Assembly (NCBI RefSeq): GCF_018614655.1
Contig: NZ_JAGGOG010000025.1
Coordinates: 112,163-176,162 of the forward strand
Direction of reading: 5' to 3'
Source of the DNA: Pseudomonas fluorescens
GTDB lineage: Bacteria > Pseudomonadota > Gammaproteobacteria > Pseudomonadales > Pseudomonadaceae
Length of the DNA: 64,000 nucleotides
In this document: positions 9,280 to 17,979 of the stretch, one piece after another
How the letters are laid out: every line of letters starts with the position of its first letter
How positions within the stretch are numbered: the first letter of the stretch is position 1
Notes under the pieces: model-generated
Told to the model about the DNA's origin: nothing
Databases searched by the model: none
Seen by the model: only the letters and a program-made list of their open reading frames with translations
Position numbers and translations under genes: made by a program

Positions 9280-9577
9280 ATCCTGACTACTAGTTAGGGT
9301 GCATGCTGAGGTCGACTGGTGGCTCTATGCTAGCACCTCTTTTCCATCGCACGAGTGTCATACGTCAATTAACTGCAAGGTCTCGGTGATTCATTTGCCG
9401 ACCTGTTGGTCGCGTGGGCGCAAAAAAGCGTGCATCCTTTATAGTCGAGCTATTCCCGTGCGCCAGTTTGATTAAAAGCGCCGTTTACCAGCACGATGGG
9501 GTAGGGTTGTGGTCGTAGTTTTTAACGCATGCTGTTAATTCAAGTGCATCAACTCAAGTGATTGAAAGGATATCGCC
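9280..9577. other. Intergenic region between divergent gcbA and DUF2333 gene
   Basis: 298 bases that must hold both divergent promoters. A plausible -10 for the rightward gene is TATAGT near 9440 within CCTTTATAGTCGAGC, but I see no good -35. A GAAAGGATAT ribosome-binding site precedes the DUF2333 start. No repeat or ORF of note is visible. Confidence 0.5.
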
Positions 9578-10645
9578 ATGCTGGACTGGAAAAACCGCGC
9601 AGACAGTGCAAAGGGCCCGGCACCCGAGCCCAAGTCGGCTCCCCGCAGCTATTTTCGTAACCTGCTGATGAGTCGGGCCTTGCTCTCCCTGATTGCCCTG
9701 TACCTGCTAGTGACAGGCGGCCTGGGTTGGTACTGGAGCCAAGAGCCAGCCCTGTTTCCGGTCCAACAGAACGCCCAGCTTGCCGCCGAGAAGGAAGGCA
9801 AGCAGATGGTGGTGGGTTACACCACCGTGGAAACCGTCAAGACCGTGGTCGGCACCTTGCTGAACAAGCCTGGCGGCTACATCTCCAACGATCGTTTCCC
9901 GCCTGGCCTGTGGATGGACAACATGCCGAGCTGGGAATATGGCGTGTTGGTGCAGGTGCGTGACTTGACCCGCGCCCTGCGCAAAGACTTTGCGCGTTCC
10001 CAGTCGCAGTCGGCCGAAGATGCGGACTTGGCCAAGGCCGAGCCGCGTTTCAACTTCGACAACAAGAGCTGGGTGCTGCCGTCCACTGAATCGGAATATC
10101 AGGAAGGCATCAATTCCCTGAGCCGCTATGAAGCCCGGTTGTCGGATCCTAACCAGAAAGGCGCGCTGTTCTACGCGCGTGCCGACAACCTGAACAACTG
10201 GCTGGGTGATGTGGCGACTCGTCTGGGTTCGTTGTCGCAACGGCTGTCGGCCAGCGTTGGCCGGGTCAAGCTCAATACCGCGCTGAAGACCGAGGCCCTG
10301 GCGCCAGGTGAAGTGCCGCAGGTCGATGAAGAAGTGGTGGAAACGCCATGGATGCAGATCGACAACGTGTTCTACGAAGCACGCGGCCAGGCCTGGGCCC
10401 TGTCCCATCTGCTGCGTGCCATTGAAGTCGACTTCGCCGATGTGCTGGCCAAGAAGAATGCCACGGTCAGCGTGCGCCAGATCATTCGTGAGCTGGAAGC
10501 CTCGCAGGAGCCGGTGTGGAGCCCCATGATCCTCAATGGCAGCGGCTTTGGCGTCCTGGCCAACCACTCGCTGGTCATGGCCAACTACATTTCCCGGGCT
10601 AACGCTGCGGTGATCGACTTGCGTCAGCTTCTTAACCAGGGTTGA
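9578..10645 (+). CDS. DUF2333 family inner-membrane protein
   Basis: 355 residues. A short cytoplasmic N-terminus precedes one membrane segment (about residues 32-50, ALLSLIALYLLVTGGLGW). A long soluble domain without recognised catalytic motifs follows, probably periplasmic. A good ribosome-binding site (GAAAGGAT) precedes the ATG. The stop overlaps the NUDIX gene start by one base (TGATG), implying co-translation. It corresponds in position to PA4842 of P. aeruginosa. The biochemical function is unknown. Confidence 0.85.
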   Translation: MLDWKNRADSAKGPAPEPKSAPRSYFRNLLMSRALLSLIALYLLVTGGLGWYWSQEPALFPVQQNAQLAAEKEGKQMVVGYTTVETVKTVVGTLLNKPGGYISNDRFPPGLWMDNMPSWEYGVLVQVRDLTRALRKDFARSQSQSAEDADLAKAEPRFNFDNKSWVLPSTESEYQEGINSLSRYEARLSDPNQKGALFYARADNLNNWLGDVATRLGSLSQRLSASVGRVKLNTALKTEALAPGEVPQVDEEVVETPWMQIDNVFYEARGQAWALSHLLRAIEVDFADVLAKKNATVSVRQIIRELEASQEPVWSPMILNGSGFGVLANHSLVMANYISRANAAVIDLRQLLNQG

Positions 10646-11184
10646 TGATGAACGCCTCCTCCCGGGAGGCCGCGCACCGTGCGGCCTCTGATGCCGAACT
10701 GATCGCCTGGGTCGACGAGCAGGACAACCTGCTCGGCGCCTTGGTGCGCTCCGACCTGCGCCAACGAGGCCTGATCGGGCGTGGCACTTACATCATGCTG
10801 TTCAATTCGTCGGGTGAACTGTGCGTGCATCGCCGTACGCTGAGCAAAGCCATCTACCCCGGTTACTGGGACGTGGCGGCGGGCGGGATGGTCGCGGCGG
10901 GGGAGACTTACGCGCAATCAGCGGCCCGTGAGCTGGAAGAAGAACTGGGTGTCAGCAATGTGGAACTGACTGCCCACGACCACTTCTTTTTTGAAGACAC
11001 CGGCAACCGGCTGTGGTGTTCGGCGTTCTCGGCGGTGTGGGACGGACCCTTGCGCCTGCAGCCTGAAGAGGTGCTGGAAGCGCGCTTTGTGCCCATCGAT
11101 GTGGTGCTCAAGGAAATCGAAGAAAAGCCTTATTGCCCCGACTCGTTGGCAGCCCTGAAGCGCTATCTGGCCGCACGTCGCTAA
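10645..11184 (+). CDS. NUDIX hydrolase
   Basis: About 179 residues. The start is the ATG at 10645 overlapping the previous stop, or the next ATG at 10648. The NUDIX box is complete: GGMVAAGETYAQSAARELEE followed by ELGV, fitting G-x5-E-x7-REU-x-EE-x-G-U. Upstream, GTYIMLFNSSGELCVHRRT and KAIYPGYWDVAAGG resemble the YfcD/isopentenyl-isomerase-like NUDIX subgroup. The box predicts Mg2+-dependent hydrolysis of a nucleoside-diphosphate-linked substrate, which cannot be named from sequence. It probably forms an operon with the DUF2333 gene. Confidence 0.88.
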   Translation: MMNASSREAAHRAASDAELIAWVDEQDNLLGALVRSDLRQRGLIGRGTYIMLFNSSGELCVHRRTLSKAIYPGYWDVAAGGMVAAGETYAQSAARELEEELGVSNVELTAHDHFFFEDTGNRLWCSAFSAVWDGPLRLQPEEVLEARFVPIDVVLKEIEEKPYCPDSLAALKRYLAARR

Positions 11185-11256
11185 AGTTGCATAAATTGGC
11201 GCCATTTGGCTCTTAGCAAGCAGGCTTTTTGTCGTTACACTGCGCGACTTTTCAAG

Positions 11257-11283
11257 CTGAACCGGCGCGTTGCACCGGTTCAG
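11257..11283 (+). promoter_or_regulatory. Hairpin in the leader of the SUI1 gene
   Basis: A perfect 9-bp inverted repeat, CTGAACCGG and CCGGTTCAG, with a 9-base loop lies about 85 bases upstream of the SUI1-family start. A second short hairpin (GCCCC...GGGGC near 11290-11310) follows. There is no U-tract, so it is probably not a terminator for the NUDIX gene. It may structure the 5' leader. Confidence 0.4.
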
Positions 11284-11369
11284 TAGCGCTGCCCCTGCCT
11301 GAGTGGGGCTTCGCGGTCGGTGACCCGGTTGGGCGCTGATCAGTCTTTGTCCTCCCAAGAGGATTGCCG

Positions 11370-11741
11370 GTGGCCAAAAAAGCCGCATCCTTCGCCGCCC
11401 TTGGTGGCCTGGTATTTTCCACCGACGCAGGTCGACATTGCCCGGACTGTCGTCAGCCTGTGGATTTATGCACCTGCAAACAAACCCTGATTCCCGAAGG
11501 CGATGGCATTGCCCGCGTACGTCGCGAGAGCAAAGGCCGTGGCGGCAAGACGGTGACGACCATCACCGGCGTGCCCCTGGCTGAAGACGCGCTCAAGGAG
11601 CTGGCCACCACGCTGAAAAAGCGCTGTGGCACCGGTGGCGCCCTGAAAGACGGGATCATCGAAATCCAGGGCGACCACGTCGAGTTGCTGTTGGCCGAGC
11701 TGATCAAACTCGGTTACAAGGCGAAGAAATCCGGCGGTTAG
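11370..11741 (+). CDS. yciH: Translation initiation factor SUI1/YciH family
   Basis: 123 residues from the GTG at 11370, preceded by AAGAGGA; a TTG two codons earlier is less well placed. The N-terminus carries four cysteines in CPDC and CTC contexts (about residues 23-36). The C-terminal SUI1/eIF1 domain includes GRGGKTVTTITGVPL and KKRCGTGGALKDGIIEIQGD, the characteristic eIF1 core. Bacterial YciH is reported to affect initiation fidelity. It lies just upstream of speA, as in P. aeruginosa (PA4840-PA4839). Confidence 0.93.
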   Translation: MAKKAASFAALGGLVFSTDAGRHCPDCRQPVDLCTCKQTLIPEGDGIARVRRESKGRGGKTVTTITGVPLAEDALKELATTLKKRCGTGGALKDGIIEIQGDHVELLLAELIKLGYKAKKSGG

Positions 11742-11747
11742 CAGCTT

Positions 11748-11811
11748 CTGTGAAAACCACCCTGACGACCCACTCGCTGAACCTGCGCTGTCGTCCCCAT
11801 GGTTTTCACAG
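11748..11811. repeat. 12-bp inverted repeat between yciH and speA
   Basis: CTGTGAAAACCA (11748-11759) is matched exactly by TGGTTTTCACAG (11800-11811) with 40 bases between. It begins 7 bases after the yciH stop and ends about 143 bases before speA. It could be a yciH terminator without a U-tail, a leader structure for speA, or a binding site for a dimeric protein. Confidence 0.6.
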
Positions 11812-11954
11812 AGCCTGTTCCTGACCGGTGTCTAAACTCTGTCCTGCAAGCGGGGTCTACCCCTCTCACAGGCAAATCGTCATTTTCATTTTTTAGACTG
11901 CGCCAGCCCCGAACGGGGGGTGGTGCACTTCGACTTCATTTATAGGGGACTTCG

Positions 11955-13868
11955 ATGTCCGTACGACGCACACGCAAAGACGATGGCAGCCAATGGACAG
12001 TTGCGGACAGCCGCAGTGTTTACGGAATTCGCCATTGGGGGGCCGGGTATTTCGCGATCAATGACGCCGGTCGCGTCGAAGTTCGTCCGAACGGCCCGAA
12101 CAGCACACCCGTCGACCTTTACGAGCAAGTGGACGAGCTGCGCAAAAGCGGCTTGTCCCTGCCACTGCTGGTGCGCTTCCCGGACATTCTGCAAGACCGC
12201 GTACGCCAGTTGACCGGCGCCTTCGATTCCAACATCGAGCGCTTGGAATACCAGAGCAAATACACCGCGTTGTACCCGATCAAGGTGAACCAGCAGGAAG
12301 CGGTGATCGAGAACATCATTGCCACCCAGGATGTGTCCATTGGCCTGGAAGCCGGCTCCAAGCCAGAGCTGCTGGCCGTGCTGGCATTGGCGCCGAAAGG
12401 CGGCACCATCGTCTGCAACGGTTACAAGGACCGCGAGTTCATCCGTCTGGCACTGATGGGCCAGAAACTGGGCCACAACGTCTTTATCGTGATCGAGAAA
12501 GAGTCCGAAGTCGGCCTGGTGATCGAAGAAGCCGCCAACCTCAAGGTCAAGCCACAGGTTGGCCTGCGGGTGCGCCTGTCGTCCCTGGCGTCGAGCAAGT
12601 GGGCTGACACCGGCGGTGAGAAATCCAAGTTCGGTTTGTCGGCTGCACAACTGTTGTCCGTGGTGGAGCGCTTCCGCGCTGCGGGTCTGGACCAGGGCAT
12701 CCGCTTGCTGCACTTCCACATGGGCTCGCAGATCGCCAACCTGGCGGACTACCAGCACGGGTTCAAGGAAGCCATTCGTTACTACGGCGAACTGCGCAAC
12801 CTCGGCCTGCCAGTGGATCACATCGACGTCGGCGGTGGCCTGGGCGTGGACTACGACGGTACTCACTCGCGTAACGCCAGCTCCATCAACTACGACATGG
12901 ACGATTACGCCGGGGTCGTGGTGGGGATGCTCAAGGAGTTCTGTGACGCCCAAAGCCTGCCGCACCCGCACATTTTCTCCGAGAGCGGCCGTTCCCTGAC
13001 CGCTCACCACGCCATGCTGGTGGTGCAAGTCACGGATGTCGAGAAACACAACGACGACGTGCCGCAGATCGAAAACAAGGAAGCGCTGCCGGAAACCGTC
13101 CAATGGCTGGTGGACCTGCTGGGCCCGACCGATATTGAAATGGTCACTGAAACCTATTGGCGCGCCACCCACTACATGAGCGATGTGGCCACCCAATATG
13201 CCGACGGCAAACTGACCCTGGCGGAAAAAGCCCTGGCCGAACAGTGCTATTTCGCCGTGTGCCGTCGCCTGCACAACTCGTTAAAAGCCCGCCAGCGTTC
13301 CCACCGTCAGGTGCTGGATGAGCTCAACGACAAGTTGGCCGACAAGTATATCTGCAACTTCTCGGTGTTCCAGAGCCTGCCGGACACCTGGGCCATCGGC
13401 CAGGTACTGCCGATTTTGCCGCTGCACCGTCTCGACGAAGAGCCGCTGCGCCGCGCCGTGCTGCAAGACCTGACCTGCGACTCCGACGGCAAGATCAAGC
13501 AATACGTCGACGAGCAGAGCATCGAGACCAGCCTGCCGGTACACGCCTTGAACGAAGGCGAGGATTACCTGCTGGGCATCTTCCTGGTGGGCGCCTACCA
13601 GGAAATCCTCGGCGACATGCACAACCTGTTCGGTGACACCGACTCGGTGAACATCTATCAGCGCGAAGACGGTTCGGTGTACAGCGCCGGTATCGAGACC
13701 CACGACACGATCGAAGACATGCTGCGTTACGTGCACTTGTCGCCGGAAGAGTTGATGACTCACTACCGCGACAAGTGTGCCAGCGCGAAGATCACGGCGG
13801 CGGAGCGGACCCAGTTCCTGGATGCGTTGCGGTTGGGGCTGACGCGGTCTTCGTATCTGTCTTCATAA
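11955..13868 (+). CDS. speA: Biosynthetic arginine decarboxylase
   Basis: 637 residues, the expected size for fold-III PLP arginine decarboxylases. The PLP-binding lysine is at about residue 110 in YTALYPIKVNQQEAVIE. Further conserved stretches are GLEAGSKPELLAVLAL, LLHFHMGSQIAN, DVGGGLGVDYDGTHS and FSESGRSLTAHHA. It decarboxylates arginine to agmatine, feeding putrescine and spermidine synthesis. An AGGGGA ribosome-binding site precedes the ATG. The order yciH-speA matches P. aeruginosa. Confidence 0.97.
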   Translation: MSVRRTRKDDGSQWTVADSRSVYGIRHWGAGYFAINDAGRVEVRPNGPNSTPVDLYEQVDELRKSGLSLPLLVRFPDILQDRVRQLTGAFDSNIERLEYQSKYTALYPIKVNQQEAVIENIIATQDVSIGLEAGSKPELLAVLALAPKGGTIVCNGYKDREFIRLALMGQKLGHNVFIVIEKESEVGLVIEEAANLKVKPQVGLRVRLSSLASSKWADTGGEKSKFGLSAAQLLSVVERFRAAGLDQGIRLLHFHMGSQIANLADYQHGFKEAIRYYGELRNLGLPVDHIDVGGGLGVDYDGTHSRNASSINYDMDDYAGVVVGMLKEFCDAQSLPHPHIFSESGRSLTAHHAMLVVQVTDVEKHNDDVPQIENKEALPETVQWLVDLLGPTDIEMVTETYWRATHYMSDVATQYADGKLTLAEKALAEQCYFAVCRRLHNSLKARQRSHRQVLDELNDKLADKYICNFSVFQSLPDTWAIGQVLPILPLHRLDEEPLRRAVLQDLTCDSDGKIKQYVDEQSIETSLPVHALNEGEDYLLGIFLVGAYQEILGDMHNLFGDTDSVNIYQREDGSVYSAGIETHDTIEDMLRYVHLSPEELMTHYRDKCASAKITAAERTQFLDALRLGLTRSSYLSS

Positions 13869-13880
13869 GTACGGTCTGGT

Positions 13881-13906
13881 GCGGGAGCGGGCAAGCCTGC
13901 TCCCGC
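13881..13906. terminator. Hairpin between convergent speA and small-protein gene
   Basis: GCGGGAGCGGG and CCTGCTCCCGC pair with one mismatch around a CAAG loop, 12 bases after the speA stop. It resembles half of a REP element as well as a bidirectional terminator. The 3' side has only weak T content. Confidence 0.55.
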
Positions 13907-13915
13907 ATTCGTTGG

Positions 13916-14251
13916 TCAGTGGGCAGTAAGGCAAAGACTCTGCGCACAACTGCCCGGGTTGGTTCCCAGAACCACGCTGTGCAGTTTGTCTTCCTCGCTT
14001 GCTGGCTTGATCGTCACGTCGGCGGCGACATTCTCAAGGTCCGTGCTGCCTTTTGAGGCAACTTGCTGTTCCGTACCGCTGCGCGCCACCACTATTGTGA
14101 ATGCGCTCTCATTTGTTATGTGCAGCTTTGCCACGGCTTTGGCTTGCCCCTCTGCCGCGCCCGGTTTAGTGGTGGTATCAGCGGTGGCCGTTTGCATGAA
14201 AGCGGCAAATACCACCATGACGGCGATGCCAGCGTGTCTTGTGATGTTCAT
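13916..14251 (-). CDS. Small secreted protein of unknown function
   Basis: 111 residues from the ATG at 14251 (MNITRHAGIAVMVVFAAFMQ), with a clear Sec signal peptide likely cut after about residue 24 (TATA-D). The start is preceded by AGGGAGAATCGAAC. The mature part is about 85 residues with two cysteines near the C-terminus (CAQSLC). I recognise no family. It is convergent with speA and probably periplasmic. Confidence 0.65.
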   Translation of the reverse strand: MNITRHAGIAVMVVFAAFMQTATADTTTKPGAAEGQAKAVAKLHITNESAFTIVVARSGTEQQVASKGSTDLENVAADVTIKPASEEDKLHSVVLGTNPGSCAQSLCLTAH

Positions 14252-14422
14252 GTTCGATTCTCCCTGATTGTCGGAACGGGCATCGCCCAGCGCCATTCAA
14301 CGCGTGTGGTACAGGTTTGTAACCTGTCAAAGTTCACAGGTGGGGCCTGGGTCAAATGGCAAGACTGCGCAACGCCATGACCGCGTTGGCGCAGTCTTTG
14401 CGATTGTTTTCCGGGTCCAGGT

Positions 14423-15952
14423 TTAAACGATGCGCGGGGTTTCCTCTGGCAGGTATCGATCCCGCAGCGGTATGCCCATCTCTGCGCGCAGGGCGTTTTC
14501 GTTGAATGGGTGCGGGTTTGTGGTGGTGGGTGGTGTCAGCGGGTTGTTGTCGAAATCGAAGGGTGGGCTGTCGGTTGGAAGACCAACGGCTTGATATTCG
14601 GCGTTTTCCACGGTGAGCGGCTGGCCATCGATCAACACGGGGTTACCATCGTGTCCGGTTATCGGCCTGTTGCCCGGTATAAATGTCCCTGTACCACCGT
14701 TATAGGCGTGTGCCATCTCGTGATAAAGCGCCAGTAATGGAGAAATAGAAAAGTCTTCATCGAAGTGGTCGGGGTGAACGCTTATTTCTGCAGAGGTGGA
14801 AACTAAGCCTTTGGTGTTGTTGTTTATATATCCCAGACCAGAGTCGTGTTGATGTTTTTCATACTCATCATCCGTTATCTTGTCTCTGTATGCGTTTCTG
14901 AAGTTGTAACTATTGACGCCTTCAAACTCGGACAATTTTATTGTTACAGGCGCTCCGGTTTTATCGGCAAGGTTGTCCAACTCTTTAAGCATTCGTTGGC
15001 CGGCAGGTGAACCTCTAAGTTGCTCGATATAGCCTTCGACCTGCTCGATAAAATTGTCGGTACCTTCGATGTTTAAGCCGCGTTTACCCGAGTCAATGTA
15101 TTTGACATAGGTGGTGGTGGCATTGGCAGTGTTGGCAATGGTGTCTGTTTGTTTGGCGTAGATCTTGTCCTGCGCCGAGTAGGACTTGACGGTATCGTTG
15201 CCTGCGCCGGTATAGAACGTTGTCTGGTGGTGGCCAATCAACAGGTCGTCACCCGTCCCGCCGTTCAGGATGACCCTGCCGGTCCCCGCGTAGAGTTGAT
15301 CATTGCCTTGGTCGCCGTTGAGATAGACCTGCCTGAGAGATGTTTTGGATACGGGATACATGGCATATAGCTGATCATTGCCCTTACCGCCAGATAGGGA
15401 TGAATTACCTGTCCCTGCCAGTATGACATCGTTGCCATCACCGCCATGAGCTACGCCTACACCGCTACCCAAGCGAATGTAATCATTGCCACTGCCACCC
15501 TCTATCTGCGTATTCCCGCCTCCAGCGGTGATCAGGTCGTTGCCACCGCCACCCAGTATTTTCACCGTGATAGAAATGCGCGGGTCAATGGAGACTTTGT
15601 CATTGCCGCCCAAGGCTCTTATTTCCAGGCCATGGTCTACCCCATTAGCGGTAAGCGGTAACGTATAGCTTTTTCCGTTTATATAGGCGGTAAGCTTGTT
15701 ATTTATCCCGAGGGTGATGTTGAGGGTGTCTGCTTTATCGGTGGTTTCAATAAGAACGACGCTTCGAGAAGTAAAGGGTTTTCCTTCATGGTCTGGCGTA
15801 AGTTCTGAGTAATGCTGATTTTTTGTGTTGTTGTCGGAAAAAATGATTTTTGTGGTCGCAGCGTTATCCGGCGTTGCGGAGGGTGTGCTTTGAAGGGATG
15901 TTGTTTGGGCTGGAGTATTGGGGGTTTGAAGGGGTGAAGGAGCGATGTTCAT
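14423..15952 (-). CDS. Putative M91-family zinc metallopeptidase with RTX-like repeats
   Basis: 509 residues from the ATG at 15952, preceded by GAGGA; an upstream in-frame start is less likely. The N-terminal ~45 residues are rich in Ser, Thr, Pro, Gln and Asn, with no Sec signal. About 130-270 contains glycine/aspartate nonapeptide-like repeats (GGGGNDLITAGGG, GGSGNDYIRLG, GGDGNDVILAG, GGTGDDLLIG), as in calcium-binding beta-rolls. The C-terminal part has HEMAH at 411-415 inside LALYHEMAHAYNGG, with a downstream ENAEYQAVG that could supply the third metal ligand. This resembles M91 effectors such as NleD/HopH1. A type III or other non-Sec exported effector is an inference. No secretion genes or hrp box lie nearby. 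Confidence 0.7.
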   Translation of the reverse strand: MNIAPSPLQTPNTPAQTTSLQSTPSATPDNAATTKIIFSDNNTKNQHYSELTPDHEGKPFTSRSVVLIETTDKADTLNITLGINNKLTAYINGKSYTLPLTANGVDHGLEIRALGGNDKVSIDPRISITVKILGGGGNDLITAGGGNTQIEGGSGNDYIRLGSGVGVAHGGDGNDVILAGTGNSSLSGGKGNDQLYAMYPVSKTSLRQVYLNGDQGNDQLYAGTGRVILNGGTGDDLLIGHHQTTFYTGAGNDTVKSYSAQDKIYAKQTDTIANTANATTTYVKYIDSGKRGLNIEGTDNFIEQVEGYIEQLRGSPAGQRMLKELDNLADKTGAPVTIKLSEFEGVNSYNFRNAYRDKITDDEYEKHQHDSGLGYINNNTKGLVSTSAEISVHPDHFDEDFSISPLLALYHEMAHAYNGGTGTFIPGNRPITGHDGNPVLIDGQPLTVENAEYQAVGLPTDSPPFDFDNNPLTPPTTTNPHPFNENALRAEMGIPLRDRYLPEETPRIV

Positions 15953-16142
15953 AGACGTCCTCAAGCAATATATATGACGATTTTGGCGTTGGATGCTCAA
16001 GAATTACGTGGTTAGACTGCGCAAAATACGTCAGTCGAATGTATAAAAAGAGGTGTCCAGGGAGCGGAACTAAATGTCTGGTAAGTTCTGATTGAGCGCA
16101 GGTATTAGTCTCAGGTTCGAGCGGGTGCCAGGTGGTATTTAT
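15953..16142. other. Upstream region of the metallopeptidase gene
   Basis: 190 AT-richer bases between the MATE gene stop and the metallopeptidase start, both on the minus strand. I looked for a type III (hrp) box upstream of the start and found none. The metallopeptidase promoter should lie here but no convincing -10/-35 pair is evident. Confidence 0.4.
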
Positions 16143-17513
16143 CTACGGTGTTGCCTTATCAGCAGATTGCTCGTCCTGATTCAGCCAGCGGTCCTTTTTA
16201 TTCAAGCGCCAGGCGATGGCCCAGAGAGTGAGGCTGCGCAGGGTCATGAATAGTAGGAAGGTTATCCACAAGCCGTGATTGCCAAAGCTTTGGAGGACCC
16301 ATGCAAATGGCAGCAGGATCACCACGGACAGTAGCATGCCGTTGCGCATTTCCCTGGCCCGAGTGGCACCGATAAACAGGCCGTCCAACAGGTAACTCCA
16401 TACCGCAATCAGCGGCAACACCGCCAGGTAAGGCAGGTAGATGTCAGCCGTTTCGCGCACGCTGGAAATGTTGGTTTGCATCGCGATGAACAAATGACCG
16501 AACATCGCGAACAGCAGGGCGAAAGCAATGCTCGCCAGCAACGACCAGCCGCAAGCAACCACCAGCGAGCGGCGCAGGGCCTGGCGGTCATGGGCACCGA
16601 TGGCATGGCCGCACAATGCCTCGACCGCATGGGCCAGGCCGTCCAGGGCGTGGGCCGTCAGCAACAGACCGTTGAGCAGCAGGGCGTTGGCGGCGACGGT
16701 GGCATCCCCAAGGCGCGCGCCCTGCACCGTGATCATGAAAAATACCGATTGCAGGGCCAGGCTGCGGATAAAAATGTCGCGGTTTACCGCCAGCAGCGGG
16801 CGCCAGCTTTTCCACAGCTTCAAAGCAGCCCAGGCGATATGCCCGGGGTAGGCGCGCAGGGCTTTTTGCGTGAGCGCCAGGCCGAGCAAGGCGCCGGTCC
16901 ATTCGGCGATCACCGACGCGCGGGCGGAGCCGACCACACCCCAGTCCAGCCCGAGGACGAACCACAGGTTGAGGGCAATATTCACCAGGTTGGTGGTCAG
17001 CAGAATTGCCAGCGGCGCGCGGGCGTTTTGGGTGCCGAGGAACCAGCCGACCAGGGCGTAGCTGGCGAGGGCGGCGGGCAGGCCGAACAGACGGGTGTGG
17101 AAAAAGTCCTGAGTCAGTTGATTGAGTTCGGGGGAGGGCTGCATCCATTCCAGCGCCAGATGGCTCAGCGGAATGCCCACCGTCCCCAGCAACATTGCCA
17201 ACCCCAATGCCAACAGCAGACCTTGCAGCAGGATTTGCCGCAGTGCCGCGCCATCATTGCGCCCGGCGGCCTGGGCGGCAAAGCCGGTGGAGCCCATGCG
17301 CAGAAAACCCATGGCCCAGGCGAGAAAGGTATACAGACTGGCACCGACAGCCACGGCGCCCAGTTGATGCGCGTGGGGCAGATGGCCGATGACCATGCTG
17401 TCCACCAGTGCTACCAGGGGCACGGAGATATTGGACAGGATCATCGGCGCAGCCAGGGCCCAGACGCGTCGGTGGGTGGGGCGATGGCGCCAGTCGGTGA
17501 GCAGGGAAGTCAT
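16143..17513 (-). CDS. MATE family efflux transporter, DinF-like
   Basis: 456 residues from the ATG at 17513, with a strong AAAGGAG ribosome-binding site. About 12 hydrophobic segments are visible. The N-terminal half has the MATE pattern RRVWALAAPMILSNISVPLV and LVDSMVIGHL, with MGSTGFAAQAAGRND typical of the DinF branch. The second repeat includes LLLNGLLLTAHALDGLAHAVE. It is predicted to extrude cationic compounds using a Na+ or H+ gradient; the substrate is unknown. Confidence 0.9.
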   Translation of the reverse strand: MTSLLTDWRHRPTHRRVWALAAPMILSNISVPLVALVDSMVIGHLPHAHQLGAVAVGASLYTFLAWAMGFLRMGSTGFAAQAAGRNDGAALRQILLQGLLLALGLAMLLGTVGIPLSHLALEWMQPSPELNQLTQDFFHTRLFGLPAALASYALVGWFLGTQNARAPLAILLTTNLVNIALNLWFVLGLDWGVVGSARASVIAEWTGALLGLALTQKALRAYPGHIAWAALKLWKSWRPLLAVNRDIFIRSLALQSVFFMITVQGARLGDATVAANALLLNGLLLTAHALDGLAHAVEALCGHAIGAHDRQALRRSLVVACGWSLLASIAFALLFAMFGHLFIAMQTNISSVRETADIYLPYLAVLPLIAVWSYLLDGLFIGATRAREMRNGMLLSVVILLPFAWVLQSFGNHGLWITFLLFMTLRSLTLWAIAWRLNKKDRWLNQDEQSADKATP

Positions 17514-17569
17514 GCAGGCTCCTTTGGGGATGGGCATTGTAACTGCCCATCAGGGACGCCGCAGAACCA

Positions 17570-17660
17570 ATGTGGGAGCGGGCTTGCTCGCGAAAGCGGA
17601 GTGCCAGTCGCAGATTAATTGACTGATACTCCGCTTTCGCGAGCAAGCCCGCTCCCACAT
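17570..17660. repeat. REPIN (GTGGGAGCGGG type)
   Basis: Near-perfect inverted pair: ATGTGGGAGCGGGCTTGCTC at the left and its complement ending at 17660. The inner arms match too (GCGAAAGCGGAGT and ACTCCGCTTTCGC). It is upstream of the MATE gene and downstream of the DUF6124 gene, and is the same family as 2928-3015. Confidence 0.92.
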
Positions 17661-17676
17661 TTTTGACCGCGCTGGG

Positions 17677-17979
17677 TCAGGTTTTGCGTGGATGCAGGCA
17701 TTCGATGGAGCGGTCTACGGTGGTCTTGGCAATTTCCAACAGATGCCATACGGCTAGAATCTTCGCCCGCTGCGGACTGTCCAGTAGTTCGCCACAGTCC
17801 AGCGCAGTCGCCGAAGCGCTGTTCAGCAGGCTGGCGGTGTAGAGCAGGGAGTCTTCGAAGCTCAGGTCTTCGTTAATGGTGTGGAAGCTCTGTGAGGGCA
17901 GGTAGTGTTCGAGGGCACGATTGAATGCGGCGCGGTCGTTGAGCAGGTCGCTTGGTGGGTCGGGGACAATCTTGTTCAT
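17677..17979 (-). CDS. DUF6124 family (DUF3077-related) small protein
   Basis: 100 residues, MNKIVPDPPSDLLNDRAAFN at the start, then a helical region with LLYTASLLNSASATALDCGE and LAVWHLLEIAKTTVDRSIE. The pattern is that of a small Pseudomonas-specific family annotated as DUF6124/DUF3077, which I recognise but cannot assign a role. It is probably cytoplasmic, with no signal peptide or membrane segment. The upstream region contains the repeated CGACTAAAC element described separately. Confidence 0.75.
   Translation of the reverse strand: MNKIVPDPPSDLLNDRAAFNRALEHYLPSQSFHTINEDLSFEDSLLYTASLLNSASATALDCGELLDSPQRAKILAVWHLLEIAKTTVDRSIECLHPRKT

Noticed and set aside
15953..16142. Possible type III (hrp) box upstream of the M91 protein
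   Set aside because: A GTGG half-site exists but no GGAACC-type partner at the right distance.
16476..17618. 380-codon plus-strand Gln/Gly-rich frame
   Set aside because: Antisense to the MATE transporter and running into a REPIN; not a plausible protein.
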